A stretch of DNA of 45,963 nucleotides from Gammaproteobacteria bacterium (GCA_012965065.1 DTSX01000022.1:1-45963), one strand, 5' to 3'; positions 24,242 to 33,187 are shown, counted from the stretch's first letter. Made by a program: numbers and translations. The notes: generated by a model from the letters alone, not told the origin.

Positions 24242-24820
24242 ATGCCACAATTGCATGGACTGATACTCACCGGAGGTCGAAGTAGGAGAATGGGCCAAGA
24301 CAAAGCGTTGATGCGTTTGGCTTCAAAAACACTTCTGGAGTGTACTCACGATCTTTTGCAAGAGTGCCTAAAATCAATTTACGTGTCCATCAAAGAGGAT
24401 CAAATTGGAGACCCTGTCCGGGCCAAGTTTAAATTAATCATTGACGAGTACAACCAGTCTGGCCCCATGGCAGGAATCCTATCTGCACACAAAATCCATC
24501 CGAATAGCGCTTGGCTGGTTATTGCCTGTGACATGCCCTGGTTGGATAAAAAAACGCTGTTACAATTGATGGAGGAGAGGGATGCTGCATTCGATGCAAC
24601 AGCCTTCAACAGTCCAGAAGATGACTTGCCTGAACCGCTTTGTGCCATTTACGAACCCAATCTTCTCTCTGAGATTCTTAGCAATTCCAACCTGCTTCCT
24701 ACCAACAGTCCAAGGGACTTATTAATGCAATCGAAGGTTAAGGTTATTAACGCTAAAAATCCAAATGCTCTAAAAAATACGAATTATCCAGGAGATGATT
24801 TAAGTGAAATTGAATCTTGA
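24242..24820 (+). CDS. mobA: Molybdenum cofactor guanylyltransferase
   Basis: A 192-residue nucleotidyltransferase that joins GMP from GTP to molybdopterin, making the MGD form used by formate dehydrogenase and DMSO-reductase-type enzymes. The N-terminal LILTGGRSRRMGQDKALM is the GTP-binding signature, IIDEYNQSGPMAGILSA follows, and VIACDMPWLDKKTL carries the metal-binding aspartate. It is slightly shorter than some MobA proteins, with a divergent C-terminal third. It follows moaC directly, and MGD is the cofactor on which FdhD acts. A CTP-using MocA homologue is less likely given the MobA-like motifs. Confidence 0.9.
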   Translation: MPQLHGLILTGGRSRRMGQDKALMRLASKTLLECTHDLLQECLKSIYVSIKEDQIGDPVRAKFKLIIDEYNQSGPMAGILSAHKIHPNSAWLVIACDMPWLDKKTLLQLMEERDAAFDATAFNSPEDDLPEPLCAIYEPNLLSEILSNSNLLPTNSPRDLLMQSKVKVINAKNPNALKNTNYPGDDLSEIES

Positions 24821-24896
24821 GTATGCGATCATTGGGCGCGAATATTAACGATTCCTCAAACTTGAAAGATCAATAGAGAAATTTTAGGGTAATACT

Positions 24897-25490
24897 ATGA
24901 CAGAAAACAACAACAAACCAACCGAAGAGGAAGCACAGAAAGCCGTCCGAACTCTTATTCAGTGGGCAGGGGATGACCCCGATCGAGAAGGCCTAAAGGA
25001 GACGCCCAAACGCGTCGCAAAGGCCTATTTGGACTGGTTTAGCGGTTATCAAGAAGACCCATATGAATACTTGAAAAGAACTTTTGAAGATGTTGATGGC
25101 TACGACGAGATGGTCACTCTAAGGGGCATCACTTTTGAATCCCATTGCGAGCATCATATTGCTTTGATTACAGGCAAAGCCTATGTTGCTTATCTCCCCG
25201 ATCATAACGTTGTAGGTATCAGTAAATTGGCGAGGGTTGTGGACGCCTACGCCCGACGTTTTCAGGTACAGGAAAAAATGACCGCTCAGATTGCCAATTG
25301 CATTAACGACATACTCAAGCCCCAGGGTGTTGGTGTGGTCATCATTGCTAGACACGCTTGCATGACCACAAGAGGCATTCACAAGAGCAGTGTTGACATG
25401 GTTACCAGCACCATGTTGGGAGGCTTTAGAACCAGTGAAGTAACCCGAATGGAGTTCATGAAAACACTGGGTGAGCTAACCATCGACTAA
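24897..25490 (+). CDS. folE: GTP cyclohydrolase I
   Basis: A 197-residue type I GTP cyclohydrolase making 7,8-dihydroneopterin triphosphate, the first step of folate synthesis, and also the precursor of queuosine. The zinc ligands are Cys84, His87 (in SHCEHH) and Cys155 (in RHACMTTRG). PDHNVVGISKLARVVDAYARRFQVQE is the family core. It lies 76 bases after mobA and 6 bases before a MaoC-type hydratase gene. No riboswitch-like element was recognised in the short leader. Confidence 0.96.
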   Translation: MTENNNKPTEEEAQKAVRTLIQWAGDDPDREGLKETPKRVAKAYLDWFSGYQEDPYEYLKRTFEDVDGYDEMVTLRGITFESHCEHHIALITGKAYVAYLPDHNVVGISKLARVVDAYARRFQVQEKMTAQIANCINDILKPQGVGVVIIARHACMTTRGIHKSSVDMVTSTMLGGFRTSEVTRMEFMKTLGELTID

Positions 25491-25496
25491 ACAATT

Positions 25497-25958
25497 ATGG
25501 GACATGTAATTTCATCCTTTGAAGATTTAAAAGCCCTTGAGGGTTTGGAGGTTGGGGTATCCGATTGGCTGCTAATCTCCCAAGAACATATCAATCAATT
25601 TGCAAATTTGACCCACGACCACCAGTGGATTCACGTCGATGTGGAACGGGCAAAAAAAGAAATGCCAGGAGGGACAACCATTGCACATGGCTATTTAACC
25701 TTGTCCATGATTCCGGCAATGACGGCAGGGTTTTTAGAATTTACCAACCTGAAGATGGGAATCAATTACGGCTTGAATAGGGTTCGTTTTACCAATATGG
25801 TTGCAGTCGACAGTCGAATTCGTGCTCGATCGGTGGCGAAAACGGTTAAACAACGCTCCAAGGCGATTCAGCTGATTGGAGAAACCTCGGTAGAGATCGA
25901 GGGTGAGAGCAAACCCGCGTGCATTGTTGAGACCGTCTCTTTTTTTCACCTCGGCTGA
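25497..25958 (+). CDS. MaoC-family acyl-CoA hydratase
   Basis: A 153-residue hot-dog-fold protein of the MaoC/(R)-specific enoyl-CoA hydratase family. The hydratase motif reads LTHDHQWIHVDVERAKK, with the catalytic Asp and His, followed by GGTTIAHGYLTLSMIP. Its usual reaction is hydration of 2-enoyl-CoA to (R)-3-hydroxyacyl-CoA, linking beta-oxidation to other acyl-CoA uses. The length is typical of single-domain members. It starts 6 bases after folE and ends 2 bases before the thioesterase gene, so it pairs naturally with that acyl-CoA enzyme. Confidence 0.9.
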   Translation: MGHVISSFEDLKALEGLEVGVSDWLLISQEHINQFANLTHDHQWIHVDVERAKKEMPGGTTIAHGYLTLSMIPAMTAGFLEFTNLKMGINYGLNRVRFTNMVAVDSRIRARSVAKTVKQRSKAIQLIGETSVEIEGESKPACIVETVSFFHLG

Positions 25959-25960
25959 TC

Positions 25961-26839
25961 ATGAACAATCCAGATACCTTGGATACCACGATTGAGCGAT
26001 TGATTGAGTTGCTTGATCTTGAAAGTATTGAAGAGAATATTTTTCGCGGTGAAAGTCAAGACATCGGAAGCCCACAAGTATTTGGTGGTCAAGTGTTGGG
26101 GCAAGCACTCACCGCTGCCAGCCGAACTGTGAAAGATCGTAATGTGCATTCTCTGCATGCGTACTTTTTAAGGCGTGGTGATTTTAAAGCCCCAATTGTC
26201 TACGAAGTCGACAGAGCGAGAGACGGTGGGAGCTTCTCCAACCGAAGAGTCATAGCGGTTCAGCACGGAGAACAGATATTCAATATGACGGCTTCTTTCC
26301 AGAGACCGGAAGAAGGTTTGGAGCATCAATCTGAGATGCCCAATGTTAAGCCGCCAGAAGAGCTTGATAATTTGGTGGATTTGATCAAGCCGGAATGGAT
26401 TGAGCAATTACCCCAAAGAATACAAAGAATGCTGACTCGGCAAAGACCTTTTGATATCAGGCCTGTGGAATTGCCACATTTTTTGGATAAAACAACCAGA
26501 GAGCCTAGCAAACATTCTTGGATCAAGGCCAAGGGAAAGGTTCCGGACAAACTTCCTCTCCATCAGGCACTCTTGGCCTACGTCTCCGATTACGACTTAT
26601 TGACCACCGCCATACTCCCCCATGGAACCAATATAATGCAAAACAGGTTCCAGATGGCCAGTCTAGATCATGCCATGTGGTTTCACAAAAGCTGTCTTGT
26701 GGATCAATGGATGCTGTTTGCTTATGACAGCCCTAGAGCATCCGGTGCTAGGGGATTTGCAACAGGACGGATTTTTTCACGAGAAGGGGTGTTGATTGCA
26801 TCTATGTCTCAAGAGGGGTTGATGCGGCTTCGAAATTAA
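25961..26839 (+). CDS. tesB: Acyl-CoA thioesterase II
   Basis: A 292-residue double hot-dog thioesterase of the TesB family that hydrolyses medium- to long-chain acyl-CoA to free acid and CoA. Signatures: VFGGQVLGQALTAA near residues 44-57, VHSLHAYFLRRGD near 65-77, MASLDHAMWFH with the catalytic aspartate in the C-terminal half, and FATGRIFSREGVLIASMSQEGL near the end. It lies 2 bases after the MaoC hydratase gene. Its last 38 bases overlap the end of the convergent carbonic anhydrase gene. Confidence 0.94.
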   Translation: MNNPDTLDTTIERLIELLDLESIEENIFRGESQDIGSPQVFGGQVLGQALTAASRTVKDRNVHSLHAYFLRRGDFKAPIVYEVDRARDGGSFSNRRVIAVQHGEQIFNMTASFQRPEEGLEHQSEMPNVKPPEELDNLVDLIKPEWIEQLPQRIQRMLTRQRPFDIRPVELPHFLDKTTREPSKHSWIKAKGKVPDKLPLHQALLAYVSDYDLLTTAILPHGTNIMQNRFQMASLDHAMWFHKSCLVDQWMLFAYDSPRASGARGFATGRIFSREGVLIASMSQEGLMRLRN

Positions 26840-27347
26840 CCAAGCCTTTGGCAAAACGCTTGCCGTTGAGAATGTAGCCCTCCGCAGAATATTGAATCAT
26901 TTTTATTTCCTCATCGGTTAATTCCCGAATCACTTTGGCTGGGGATCCCATGATCAAGGAATTGTCTGGGAAGGCCTTATTTTCAGTGATCAATGAGTTG
27001 GCTCCTACTATGGAATGTTTGCCAATCACAGCATGATTCAGGATCGTGCTATTGATCCCAATAAGGCAGTGATCGCTGATGGAACAGCCATGAAGCATCA
27101 CTTTGTGACCTACAGTGACCATTTTACCGATGGTTAGGGGTGCGCCAATGTCGGTATGGAGTATGGACCCATCCTGAACATTGCTGCCTGCACCTATTTT
27201 GATGGGGTCGTTGTCGCCCCGAATGACGACGTTAAACCATATACTCACATCTTGTTCCAGCTGGACATTGCCGATAACGGTGGCATTGGGAGCGATGAAG
27301 TTTGCTTGATTGCAGTCCGGTGCGATGTTGTCGATCGAATACAGCAT
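26802..27347 (-). CDS. Gamma-carbonic anhydrase family protein
   Basis: A 181-residue left-handed beta-helix (hexapeptide repeat) protein of the gamma-carbonic anhydrase/YrdA/PaaY group. Repeats run from about residue 15 to 140 (VSIWFNVVIRGDNDPIKIG, NVQDGSILHTD, VTVGHKVMLHGC), and the three zinc-type histidines are visible in LHTD and GHKVMLHGC. Close relatives include carbonic anhydrases, carnitine-operon CaiE and the PaaY thioesterase, so the true reaction is open. The 3' end overlaps tesB on the other strand by 38 bases. It is followed upstream on the same strand by gpmA, 13 bases away. Confidence 0.9.
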   Translation of the reverse strand: MLYSIDNIAPDCNQANFIAPNATVIGNVQLEQDVSIWFNVVIRGDNDPIKIGAGSNVQDGSILHTDIGAPLTIGKMVTVGHKVMLHGCSISDHCLIGINSTILNHAVIGKHSIVGANSLITENKAFPDNSLIMGSPAKVIRELTDEEIKMIQYSAEGYILNGKRFAKGLVNFEAASTPLET

Positions 27348-27360
27348 TTAAATTATTCTC

Positions 27361-28101
27361 TTAGGCCAATCCCTGATTTGCAACTGCTTGTGCTGCTTGC
27401 TTAATGGTTTCCGGATCCCCAATGAAGCCTTGTTTAATTGGTTTGAGGTTTTCATTAAATTCATAGGCCAGTGGTATCCCGGTGGGAATATTAAAATCCA
27501 CGATCGCTTTGTCAGAAATATTTTCAATCATTTTAACCATTGCCCTCAGACTGTTGCCGTGAGCTACGATTAGAACGTCTTGGTTGCCCAGTAAAGAGGG
27601 TATAATTTTTGTTTGCCAATATGGTTTGACCCTCAAAAGGGTGTCTTTTAAACTCTCACTGGCAGGTAAATCTGAGACACTGGCATAGCGGATCTCAAAT
27701 CTGGGGTGGCGTTCATCATCATTATTTAAAGGAGGTGGAGGCGTATCGTAGCTTCTTCTCCAAATTTGTACTTGTTCTTCTCCATATTCAGCTGCAACTT
27801 GAGATTTATTTAGGCCCTGGAGGGCACCGTAATGTCTTTCATTGAGCTCCCAAGCATTGGTGACAGGTATCCAGGTGAGACTCATTTCTTCAAGCATAAT
27901 CCACAAGGTTCTGGTAGCTCTTTTCAATACTGAGGTGTAAGCAAGATCAAAAGATAACTGTTCATGTTTGAGGGTTAAACCAGCATCTTTCGCTTCCTGC
28001 TCGCCTTTCGGTGATAGGTCGACATCTGCCCACCCAGTAAATCTATTTTCAAGATTCCACTCACTTTCACCGTGTCGACACAAAATCAATTTTCCTGCCA
28101 T
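27361..28101 (-). CDS. gpmA: 2,3-bisphosphoglycerate-dependent phosphoglycerate mutase
   Basis: A 246-residue histidine phosphatase superfamily enzyme that interconverts 3- and 2-phosphoglycerate in glycolysis and gluconeogenesis. The phosphohistidine is in LCRHGESEWNLENRFTGWADVDLS at the N-terminus. WELNERHYGALQGLNKS and VLIVAHGNSLRAMVK carry the other catalytic residues, and the acidic DDERHPRFE loop is present. Length and motifs match classical GpmA. The gene ends 13 bases before the carbonic anhydrase start; the promoter probably lies in the 144-base gap to the divergent ETF-QO gene. Confidence 0.96.
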   Translation of the reverse strand: MAGKLILCRHGESEWNLENRFTGWADVDLSPKGEQEAKDAGLTLKHEQLSFDLAYTSVLKRATRTLWIMLEEMSLTWIPVTNAWELNERHYGALQGLNKSQVAAEYGEEQVQIWRRSYDTPPPPLNNDDERHPRFEIRYASVSDLPASESLKDTLLRVKPYWQTKIIPSLLGNQDVLIVAHGNSLRAMVKMIENISDKAIVDFNIPTGIPLAYEFNENLKPIKQGFIGDPETIKQAAQAVANQGLA

Positions 28102-28245
28102 TATGGCACCTTATGGTTGTTAGTTTCTGATTGCTAGTAATTCAGTTTGGATAATTTTACTCTCTCTCATCAATAAAAAACACTTGGTCAATCAAACGAC
28201 TTCAAAATATTGGTAGAATAACACTCAAACTAATTGTGAATTGTT

Positions 28246-29898
28246 ATGGCTGTAGAACGTGAATCAATGGAATTTGATGTAGTGATAGTCGGTGCAGGAC
28301 CCTCTGGGTTAAGTGCGTCAATAAAATTAATGCAGCTGTCTGAACAGCAAGGACTTGATTTGAATATTTGCGTGCTTGAAAAGAGCTCTGATATTGGTTC
28401 TCACATTATCTCTGGTGCGGTTGTAGAAACGCATGCACTGGATGAATTGTTGCCAGATTGGGAGGCGAGTGATGCTTTTATCAGAGCGCCAGTTACAAGG
28501 GATCAGATGTCTTTTTTGATCAATCAAACAGCGAGCATTGGTATACCTTCTTTCCTGATCCCCACGGCCATGAATAACCATGGTAATTCCATTATTAGTC
28601 TGGGTTCACTGTGTCGATGGTTGGCATCTAAAGCTGAAGCCCTGGGAGTGAATATTTTCCCTGGGTTTCCTGCTGTTGATTTCCTCGAAGAAGAGGGGAG
28701 CGTTGCCGGCGTAATCTCGGGAGATATGGGTCTAAGCAGGGAGGGCCAACCAAAAGACGGATACGAACCTGGTTACGAGCTCAGAGCAAAATACACCGTA
28801 CTCTCTGAAGGTTGCAGAGGCAATCTGGGTAAAAAATTAATCAAACGATTCAAATTGGACGCAGATTCTGACCCTCAGCATTATGGTATTGGTTTCAAAG
28901 AAATTTGGGCCGTTGACCCAGAGAAGCATGAAGAAGGTTTGGTTCTGCACACCGCAGGCTGGCCTTTGGATTCAAGAACTGAAGGCGGAGGATTTGTCTA
29001 CCACGCTCCAAATCATCAACTCTATCTGGGCCTCATCGTTTCCTTGGATTACCAAAATCCATACCTCGATCCCTTTGGTGAATTCCAGAAATGGAAACTG
29101 CATCCAAAAATTAATAATCTTCTCGTGGGAGCTGAACGAGTTTCCTATGGCGCAAGAGCTGTGAACAAAGGAGGATTGCAATCTCTTCCCAAGTTGACCT
29201 TTCCCGGTGGGCTTTTGGTTGGTTGCGACGCAGGATTTCTCAACGGTGCAAAAATCAAAGGCACTCACACCGCAATGAAGTCAGGGATGTTAGCTGCAGA
29301 ATCCATAGCCCAGTCGTTTGCTGAAGAGAGCCCGGAAGCTGAGTTGGTCGATTATCAAAAATCCGTTGAAGAATCCTGGATTTATAAAGAACTTCACTTG
29401 GCTAGAAATTTTTCACCTGCACAGAAGAAGTTTGGTCTCTATCTCGGTTCTGTATTTATCTGGTTGGATCAGAATATTTTTAAAGGACGATTGCCGATTA
29501 CACTTCGCGTTTCAGAACCAGACCATGCAAAGTTAAAGGAAGCATCCAAGTTAATCCCAATCGAGTATCCTAAACCCGATGGAACATTTACTTTTGATCG
29601 ATCCTCTTCAATATATTTGTCTGGGGTTGCTCACGAAGAAGATCAGCCTTGCCATCTTCATTTGATTGATTCAGAGATTCCCATACAAACCAATCTCCCA
29701 AAATACGGCGAACCTGCCAGACTGTATTGTCCTGCTGGGGTTTATGAAGTGCTTGAAAGCAGTGACGGCTCGATGAGATTTCAAATCAATGCCCAAAATT
29801 GCATTCATTGCAAGACCTGTGATATCAAAGATCCCAGTCAAAATATTCAGTGGGAGTGTCCGGAAGGGGGCGGGGGACCCAATTACACTGATATGTAA
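28246..29898 (+). CDS. etfD: Electron transfer flavoprotein-ubiquinone oxidoreductase
   Basis: A 550-residue inner-membrane-associated flavoprotein that passes electrons from ETF, reduced by acyl-CoA and other dehydrogenases, to ubiquinone. The FAD-binding FDVVIVGAGPSGLSASIKL lies near residues 9-27. The quinone-binding middle region contains GFVYHAPNHQLYLGLIVSLDYQNPYLDPF. The C-terminal ferredoxin-like part holds the 4Fe-4S cysteines (YCPAGVYE, then NCIHCKTCDIKDPSQNIQW). The length is full. It supports a metabolism rich in beta-oxidation or dimethylglycine/sarcosine-type dehydrogenases. The etfAB genes are not in the window. Confidence 0.96.
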   Translation: MAVERESMEFDVVIVGAGPSGLSASIKLMQLSEQQGLDLNICVLEKSSDIGSHIISGAVVETHALDELLPDWEASDAFIRAPVTRDQMSFLINQTASIGIPSFLIPTAMNNHGNSIISLGSLCRWLASKAEALGVNIFPGFPAVDFLEEEGSVAGVISGDMGLSREGQPKDGYEPGYELRAKYTVLSEGCRGNLGKKLIKRFKLDADSDPQHYGIGFKEIWAVDPEKHEEGLVLHTAGWPLDSRTEGGGFVYHAPNHQLYLGLIVSLDYQNPYLDPFGEFQKWKLHPKINNLLVGAERVSYGARAVNKGGLQSLPKLTFPGGLLVGCDAGFLNGAKIKGTHTAMKSGMLAAESIAQSFAEESPEAELVDYQKSVEESWIYKELHLARNFSPAQKKFGLYLGSVFIWLDQNIFKGRLPITLRVSEPDHAKLKEASKLIPIEYPKPDGTFTFDRSSSIYLSGVAHEEDQPCHLHLIDSEIPIQTNLPKYGEPARLYCPAGVYEVLESSDGSMRFQINAQNCIHCKTCDIKDPSQNIQWECPEGGGGPNYTDM

Positions 29899-30016
29899 TG
29901 CAATCTTTTCGTTTAAAAATACTGTCTTTTGATGCTTTTCTTTCAATGCGGTATCTGATAACGTGCGCTATAGTCCAGGTTACTAACTGATCATAGGACA
30001 CAGGGGGATACAAGCT
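29899..30016 (+). promoter_or_regulatory. Leader of the DUF3450-TonB operon
   Basis: A 118-base gap with a -10-like TATAGT at 29969-29974, but no good -35 box. A GGGGGA ribosome site lies about 8 bases before the ATG at 30017. No Fur box or other operator was recognised. Confidence 0.3.
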
Positions 30017-30844
30017 ATGCTTGAAGGAAAACAACCAAGAAATACTCCAGTCTGGGTGGCAGTCGTTCTAGGAACATTGATGACCGCTAATTTTTCCTTT
30101 TCACAAGAAACAACAGAGACAGAAATAATCCTTCCTGACCCAATTGAGATTCTGGATGATACTTTGTTTGTTCAAAGAAGCTCAGATCTTGGCTCTAAAG
30201 ATTCTCAAATAATTGTCAGCAATCTGTCCGATGAAAGGCAAGGTCTACTTGGTCAATATCGCCTAGTACTGCAACAGATAGACCGGTTGATTGCCTACAA
30301 TGACTACGTTGAACGACTCATTGTCGATCAAGAAGCTCAAATAACAGACATCAGAAAACAACTTGATCAGTTTGCATTGATCGAACGTGGGATTGTTCCA
30401 TTGATGCTCGACAGTATTGATATATTGGACAAATTTATTGATTTGGATGTGCCGTTCTTGTTGGAAGAACGTAAAGCTAGGGTGGCAAGGTTGAGAACAA
30501 TTATGGATTTATCCGACGTTACCGTCTCAGAAAAATACCGTCAAATTATGGATGCCTATCAGATTGAAACAACCTATGGCCGTGACATCGAAGCCTACAC
30601 AGGATTGTTGGAAATTGATGGAGAAAGTCGACAGGTTGACTTTCTTAGGATAGGCAGAACTTCACTCACTTATCAGACCCCAGATCAGGAGGAAACGGGT
30701 TTTTGGAACAAACAAGCTGGGCAATGGGAAAAATTACCGAACAAATACCAAAACTATGTGACCCAAGGACTCAGAGTTGCGAGAAAACAGGTCACGCCCA
30801 ATCTTCTTGAGTTGCCCATTGAGGCACCTGGAGAGGGGAGATGA
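30017..30844 (+). CDS. DUF3450 periplasmic protein of the TonB2/TtpC cluster
   Basis: A 275-residue DUF3450 protein. A signal peptide with a long polar start (about residues 1-34, ending NFSFSQ) precedes a coiled-coil region from about 60 to 125 (RQGLLGQYRLVLQQIDRLIAYN, LIVDQEAQITDIRKQLDQF). The body then contains LLEERKARVARLRTIMDLSDVTVSEKYRQIMDAYQIE and a C-terminal GFWNKQAGQWEKLP segment. Genes of this family head TonB2/TtpC-type clusters in Vibrio, Shewanella and other gammaproteobacteria; the exact role is unknown. The stop overlaps the next start by four bases (ATGA), indicating translational coupling. Confidence 0.88.
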   Translation: MLEGKQPRNTPVWVAVVLGTLMTANFSFSQETTETEIILPDPIEILDDTLFVQRSSDLGSKDSQIIVSNLSDERQGLLGQYRLVLQQIDRLIAYNDYVERLIVDQEAQITDIRKQLDQFALIERGIVPLMLDSIDILDKFIDLDVPFLLEERKARVARLRTIMDLSDVTVSEKYRQIMDAYQIETTYGRDIEAYTGLLEIDGESRQVDFLRIGRTSLTYQTPDQEETGFWNKQAGQWEKLPNKYQNYVTQGLRVARKQVTPNLLELPIEAPGEGR

Positions 30845-32247
30845 CCATTACAAGTACCAGACTGATTATTTCTTTCCTGTTATTTATTTTAACGATAAGT
30901 GTGCAGCTGAATGCACAGGAAGAGCAGGAATTTCCTACCGATCCAGTTATGAGCGAAAAACTCAAAAATATCCAGACTTTAGAGCAATTGCTAGAAATAA
31001 CTGAAAATGACAGGCAAGCAAGCGGTGTCATCAACGATCAAAGAGAGCAAAAATTCTTAGCTGCAAGAGACCGGCAAAAATTCCTTTTGGAACAGGCAGT
31101 AGCACGCTTGGATCAAGAGGAAAAACGAAGCGTCCGATTGCAGAAACAATTTGAAGAGAATGAAAAGACCTTAGAGGATATTCAAGAAACATTGAGAATA
31201 CGCATCGGTAATTTTGGTGAATTATTTGGGGTTGTGAGGCAGGTTGCCGGTGAAACAATTGCAATCGTTAAAAACTCAATCGTTTCCTTGCAATTCCCAA
31301 ATAGAGAAAAAAACCTTACTGGCTTGGCAGAGGCCAGAGGCATACCTTCGATTGAGCAGATGCATGATCTCAGGGTTGAATTGCTCAGAGAAATGAGCCA
31401 ATCAGGCCAAGTTCAACGGTTCCAAAAACAGGTGGTACTTCCAGGTGGTTCCATTGTAGATGCCGAAATTGTAAGGGTCGGAGTTTTTAATGCAATTACA
31501 GAGAATTTCTTTCTCCAATTTGTCCCAGATACACAAAGTTTGCAAGTGCTCGCCAGACAGCCTGCTCGGCGGTATCAATCAATGGCCAAGGATCTTTTTG
31601 CACTGGATGCTGGTTATACCACCATGGCAGTTGACCCAAGCCGTGGACAAATTTTAAGTCTATTAATCCAAGCGCCTGGCCTTGCCGAGAGAATCAATCA
31701 AGGAGGATTGGTTGGCTACTTCATTATTTTTATTGGCTTACTTGGCTTGGCATTGTCCCTATGGCGCCTCCTTATTCTCCGTCAAGACGGTCAGGCCATT
31801 AATCAACAATTAACTACTGATATTGTCTCTCAAGACAATGCCTTGGGAAGGATTTTATCCGTCCACAATGAGCACGATGCAATGGACACAGAATCATTGG
31901 AGCTGAAGATCGATGAAGCAATCCTAAAGGAAGTTCCCAAACTGGAAAAATACCACAGCATCATCAAAGTATTTGCTGCTATAGCTCCGTTGTTGGGTCT
32001 TTTGGGAACAGTAGTAGGCATGATTGTGACTTTCCAAGCGTTGACACTTTTTGGAACAGGAGATCCTAAACTGATGGCAGGTGGAATTTCCCAAGCTCTT
32101 GTGACAACTATGTTGGGTTTAATTGTGGCAATACCCTTGGTTTTTTTGCATAGCGTTTTAACCAGTTGGAGTGGTACTTTGATCGAGGTGCTTGAGGAAC
32201 AAAGCGCGGGCCTGATTGCAAGACATGCTGAACGGCCAAACCTATAA
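30841..32247 (+). CDS. ttpC: TtpC-like MotA/TolQ/ExbB proton channel protein with long periplasmic domain
   Basis: A 468-residue ExbB-superfamily protein. A cleavable signal peptide (residues 1-25, ending LNAQ) is followed by a periplasmic coiled coil of about 35-125 and a further domain to about 280. Three membrane helices follow at roughly 286-312, 375-400 and 418-440, with the ExbB motif APLLGLLGTVVGMI and FGTGDPKLMAGGISQAL. This layout matches TtpC, the extra component that Vibrio TonB2 systems need for TonB-dependent transport. It is about 2.7 times longer than the ordinary ExbB encoded next. It overlaps the DUF3450 gene by 4 bases. Confidence 0.88.
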   Translation: MTITSTRLIISFLLFILTISVQLNAQEEQEFPTDPVMSEKLKNIQTLEQLLEITENDRQASGVINDQREQKFLAARDRQKFLLEQAVARLDQEEKRSVRLQKQFEENEKTLEDIQETLRIRIGNFGELFGVVRQVAGETIAIVKNSIVSLQFPNREKNLTGLAEARGIPSIEQMHDLRVELLREMSQSGQVQRFQKQVVLPGGSIVDAEIVRVGVFNAITENFFLQFVPDTQSLQVLARQPARRYQSMAKDLFALDAGYTTMAVDPSRGQILSLLIQAPGLAERINQGGLVGYFIIFIGLLGLALSLWRLLILRQDGQAINQQLTTDIVSQDNALGRILSVHNEHDAMDTESLELKIDEAILKEVPKLEKYHSIIKVFAAIAPLLGLLGTVVGMIVTFQALTLFGTGDPKLMAGGISQALVTTMLGLIVAIPLVFLHSVLTSWSGTLIEVLEEQSAGLIARHAERPNL

Positions 32248-32252
32248 ATACC

Positions 32253-32777
32253 ATGAATATTTTTAGCGATATTTATATCGCAATACGCAGTTTCTTTGAA
32301 ATAGGCGGTCCGGTGCTGTGGGGCATATTAATGGTCACAATTATCATGTGGACGCTGATTATCGAACGATTCTGGTTTTTTCGCTATGTACTTCCAGAAC
32401 GAGTTAAAAAGACGTCCAGCCAATGGCAATCAAGAAACGAAACTCAAACTTGGTATTCAAGTAAGATCAAGGATCAGTTGATATCAGAAATATCGGTCGA
32501 CACGCACCGTTTTATTTTAACCATAGAAACAATGATGCAGATTTTGCCTCTCCTGGGTTTGCTCGGGACCGTTGTCGGTATGATCAAGGTTTTTGATGTA
32601 ATGACTTTTTTTGGGACTGGAAACGCAAGGTTAATGGCAAGTGGAATATCCCAAGCGACCATACCGACGATGGCAGGCTTGGTGGCAGCAATTTCTGGAT
32701 TGTACATTGCCAATTTGCTGAAACGAAGAGCGGATGTTGAAGTTGCAAAAGTTACGGATCTTTTGGTCAATGAATAA
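32253..32777 (+). CDS. exbB: ExbB-type proton channel protein
   Basis: A 174-residue, three-helix inner-membrane protein of the MotA/TolQ/ExbB family. The first helix is near residues 18-40 (GPVLWGILMVTIIMWTLIIERF). The second and third hold ILPLLGLLGTVVGMIKVF and IPTMAGLVAAISGLYIANLL, with FFGTGNARLMASGISQA between. It would form the pentameric proton channel with ExbD that energises TonB. The core motifs are nearly the same as in the larger TtpC-like protein upstream, pointing to an old duplication. It lies 5 bases after that gene and 6 bases before the first exbD. Confidence 0.93.
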   Translation: MNIFSDIYIAIRSFFEIGGPVLWGILMVTIIMWTLIIERFWFFRYVLPERVKKTSSQWQSRNETQTWYSSKIKDQLISEISVDTHRFILTIETMMQILPLLGLLGTVVGMIKVFDVMTFFGTGNARLMASGISQATIPTMAGLVAAISGLYIANLLKRRADVEVAKVTDLLVNE

Positions 32778-32783
32778 GTTGGC

Positions 32784-33185
32784 ATGAAAAGAAAATACAA
32801 AAGAAAAAAAGATGAAAGTGAAATCAATATCACGCCTTTGCTTGATATAGTTTTTATCATGCTGATTTTTTTTATTGTGACCACTTCTTTCGTCAAGGAA
32901 ATTTCATTGGATGTCAATCGCCCGACTAAATCACCGGTAAAGGAACAAAAAAGATCGGAAGTGATATCGGTTCGGATTTCAGCTGAAGGCCAGATTTTTG
33001 TCCAGGAAAGACTTGTGGATATTGCTGCAGTTCGGGCAAATATTGAATCAAATTTAGCCATTAAACCCAGTGCTTCTGTGGTTATTGTATCCGACCGTGA
33101 TGCCGATGCTGGTTTTTTGGTTAAAGTGATCGATCAATCTCGTTTGGCTGGGGCAAAAAATGTCTCGTTGGCAGCACAGAAATAA
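32784..33185 (+). CDS. exbD: ExbD-type biopolymer transport protein, first copy
   Basis: A 133-residue ExbD/TolR protein: a basic cytoplasmic start, ESEINITPLLDIVFIMLIFF with the essential channel aspartate Asp21 in a single membrane helix, and a periplasmic domain ending VIVSDRDADAGFLVKVIDQSRLAGAKNVSLAAQK. It is followed after 2 bases by a second ExbD gene of exactly the same length. The two proteins are nearly identical over the first 40 residues but differ clearly in the middle of the periplasmic part. Both keep the aspartate, so both should be active. Confidence 0.93.
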   Translation: MKRKYKRKKDESEINITPLLDIVFIMLIFFIVTTSFVKEISLDVNRPTKSPVKEQKRSEVISVRISAEGQIFVQERLVDIAAVRANIESNLAIKPSASVVIVSDRDADAGFLVKVIDQSRLAGAKNVSLAAQK

Positions 33186-33187
33186 TC

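Noticed and set aside
24821..24896. Tetrahydrofolate or other riboswitch before folE
   Set aside because: The 76-base leader shows no long paired stems or known riboswitch core.
32474..33061. Open frame of 195 codons on the minus strand across exbB and exbD
   Set aside because: It is antisense to two well-supported genes; its serine- and isoleucine-rich product mirrors the membrane segments of the real genes.
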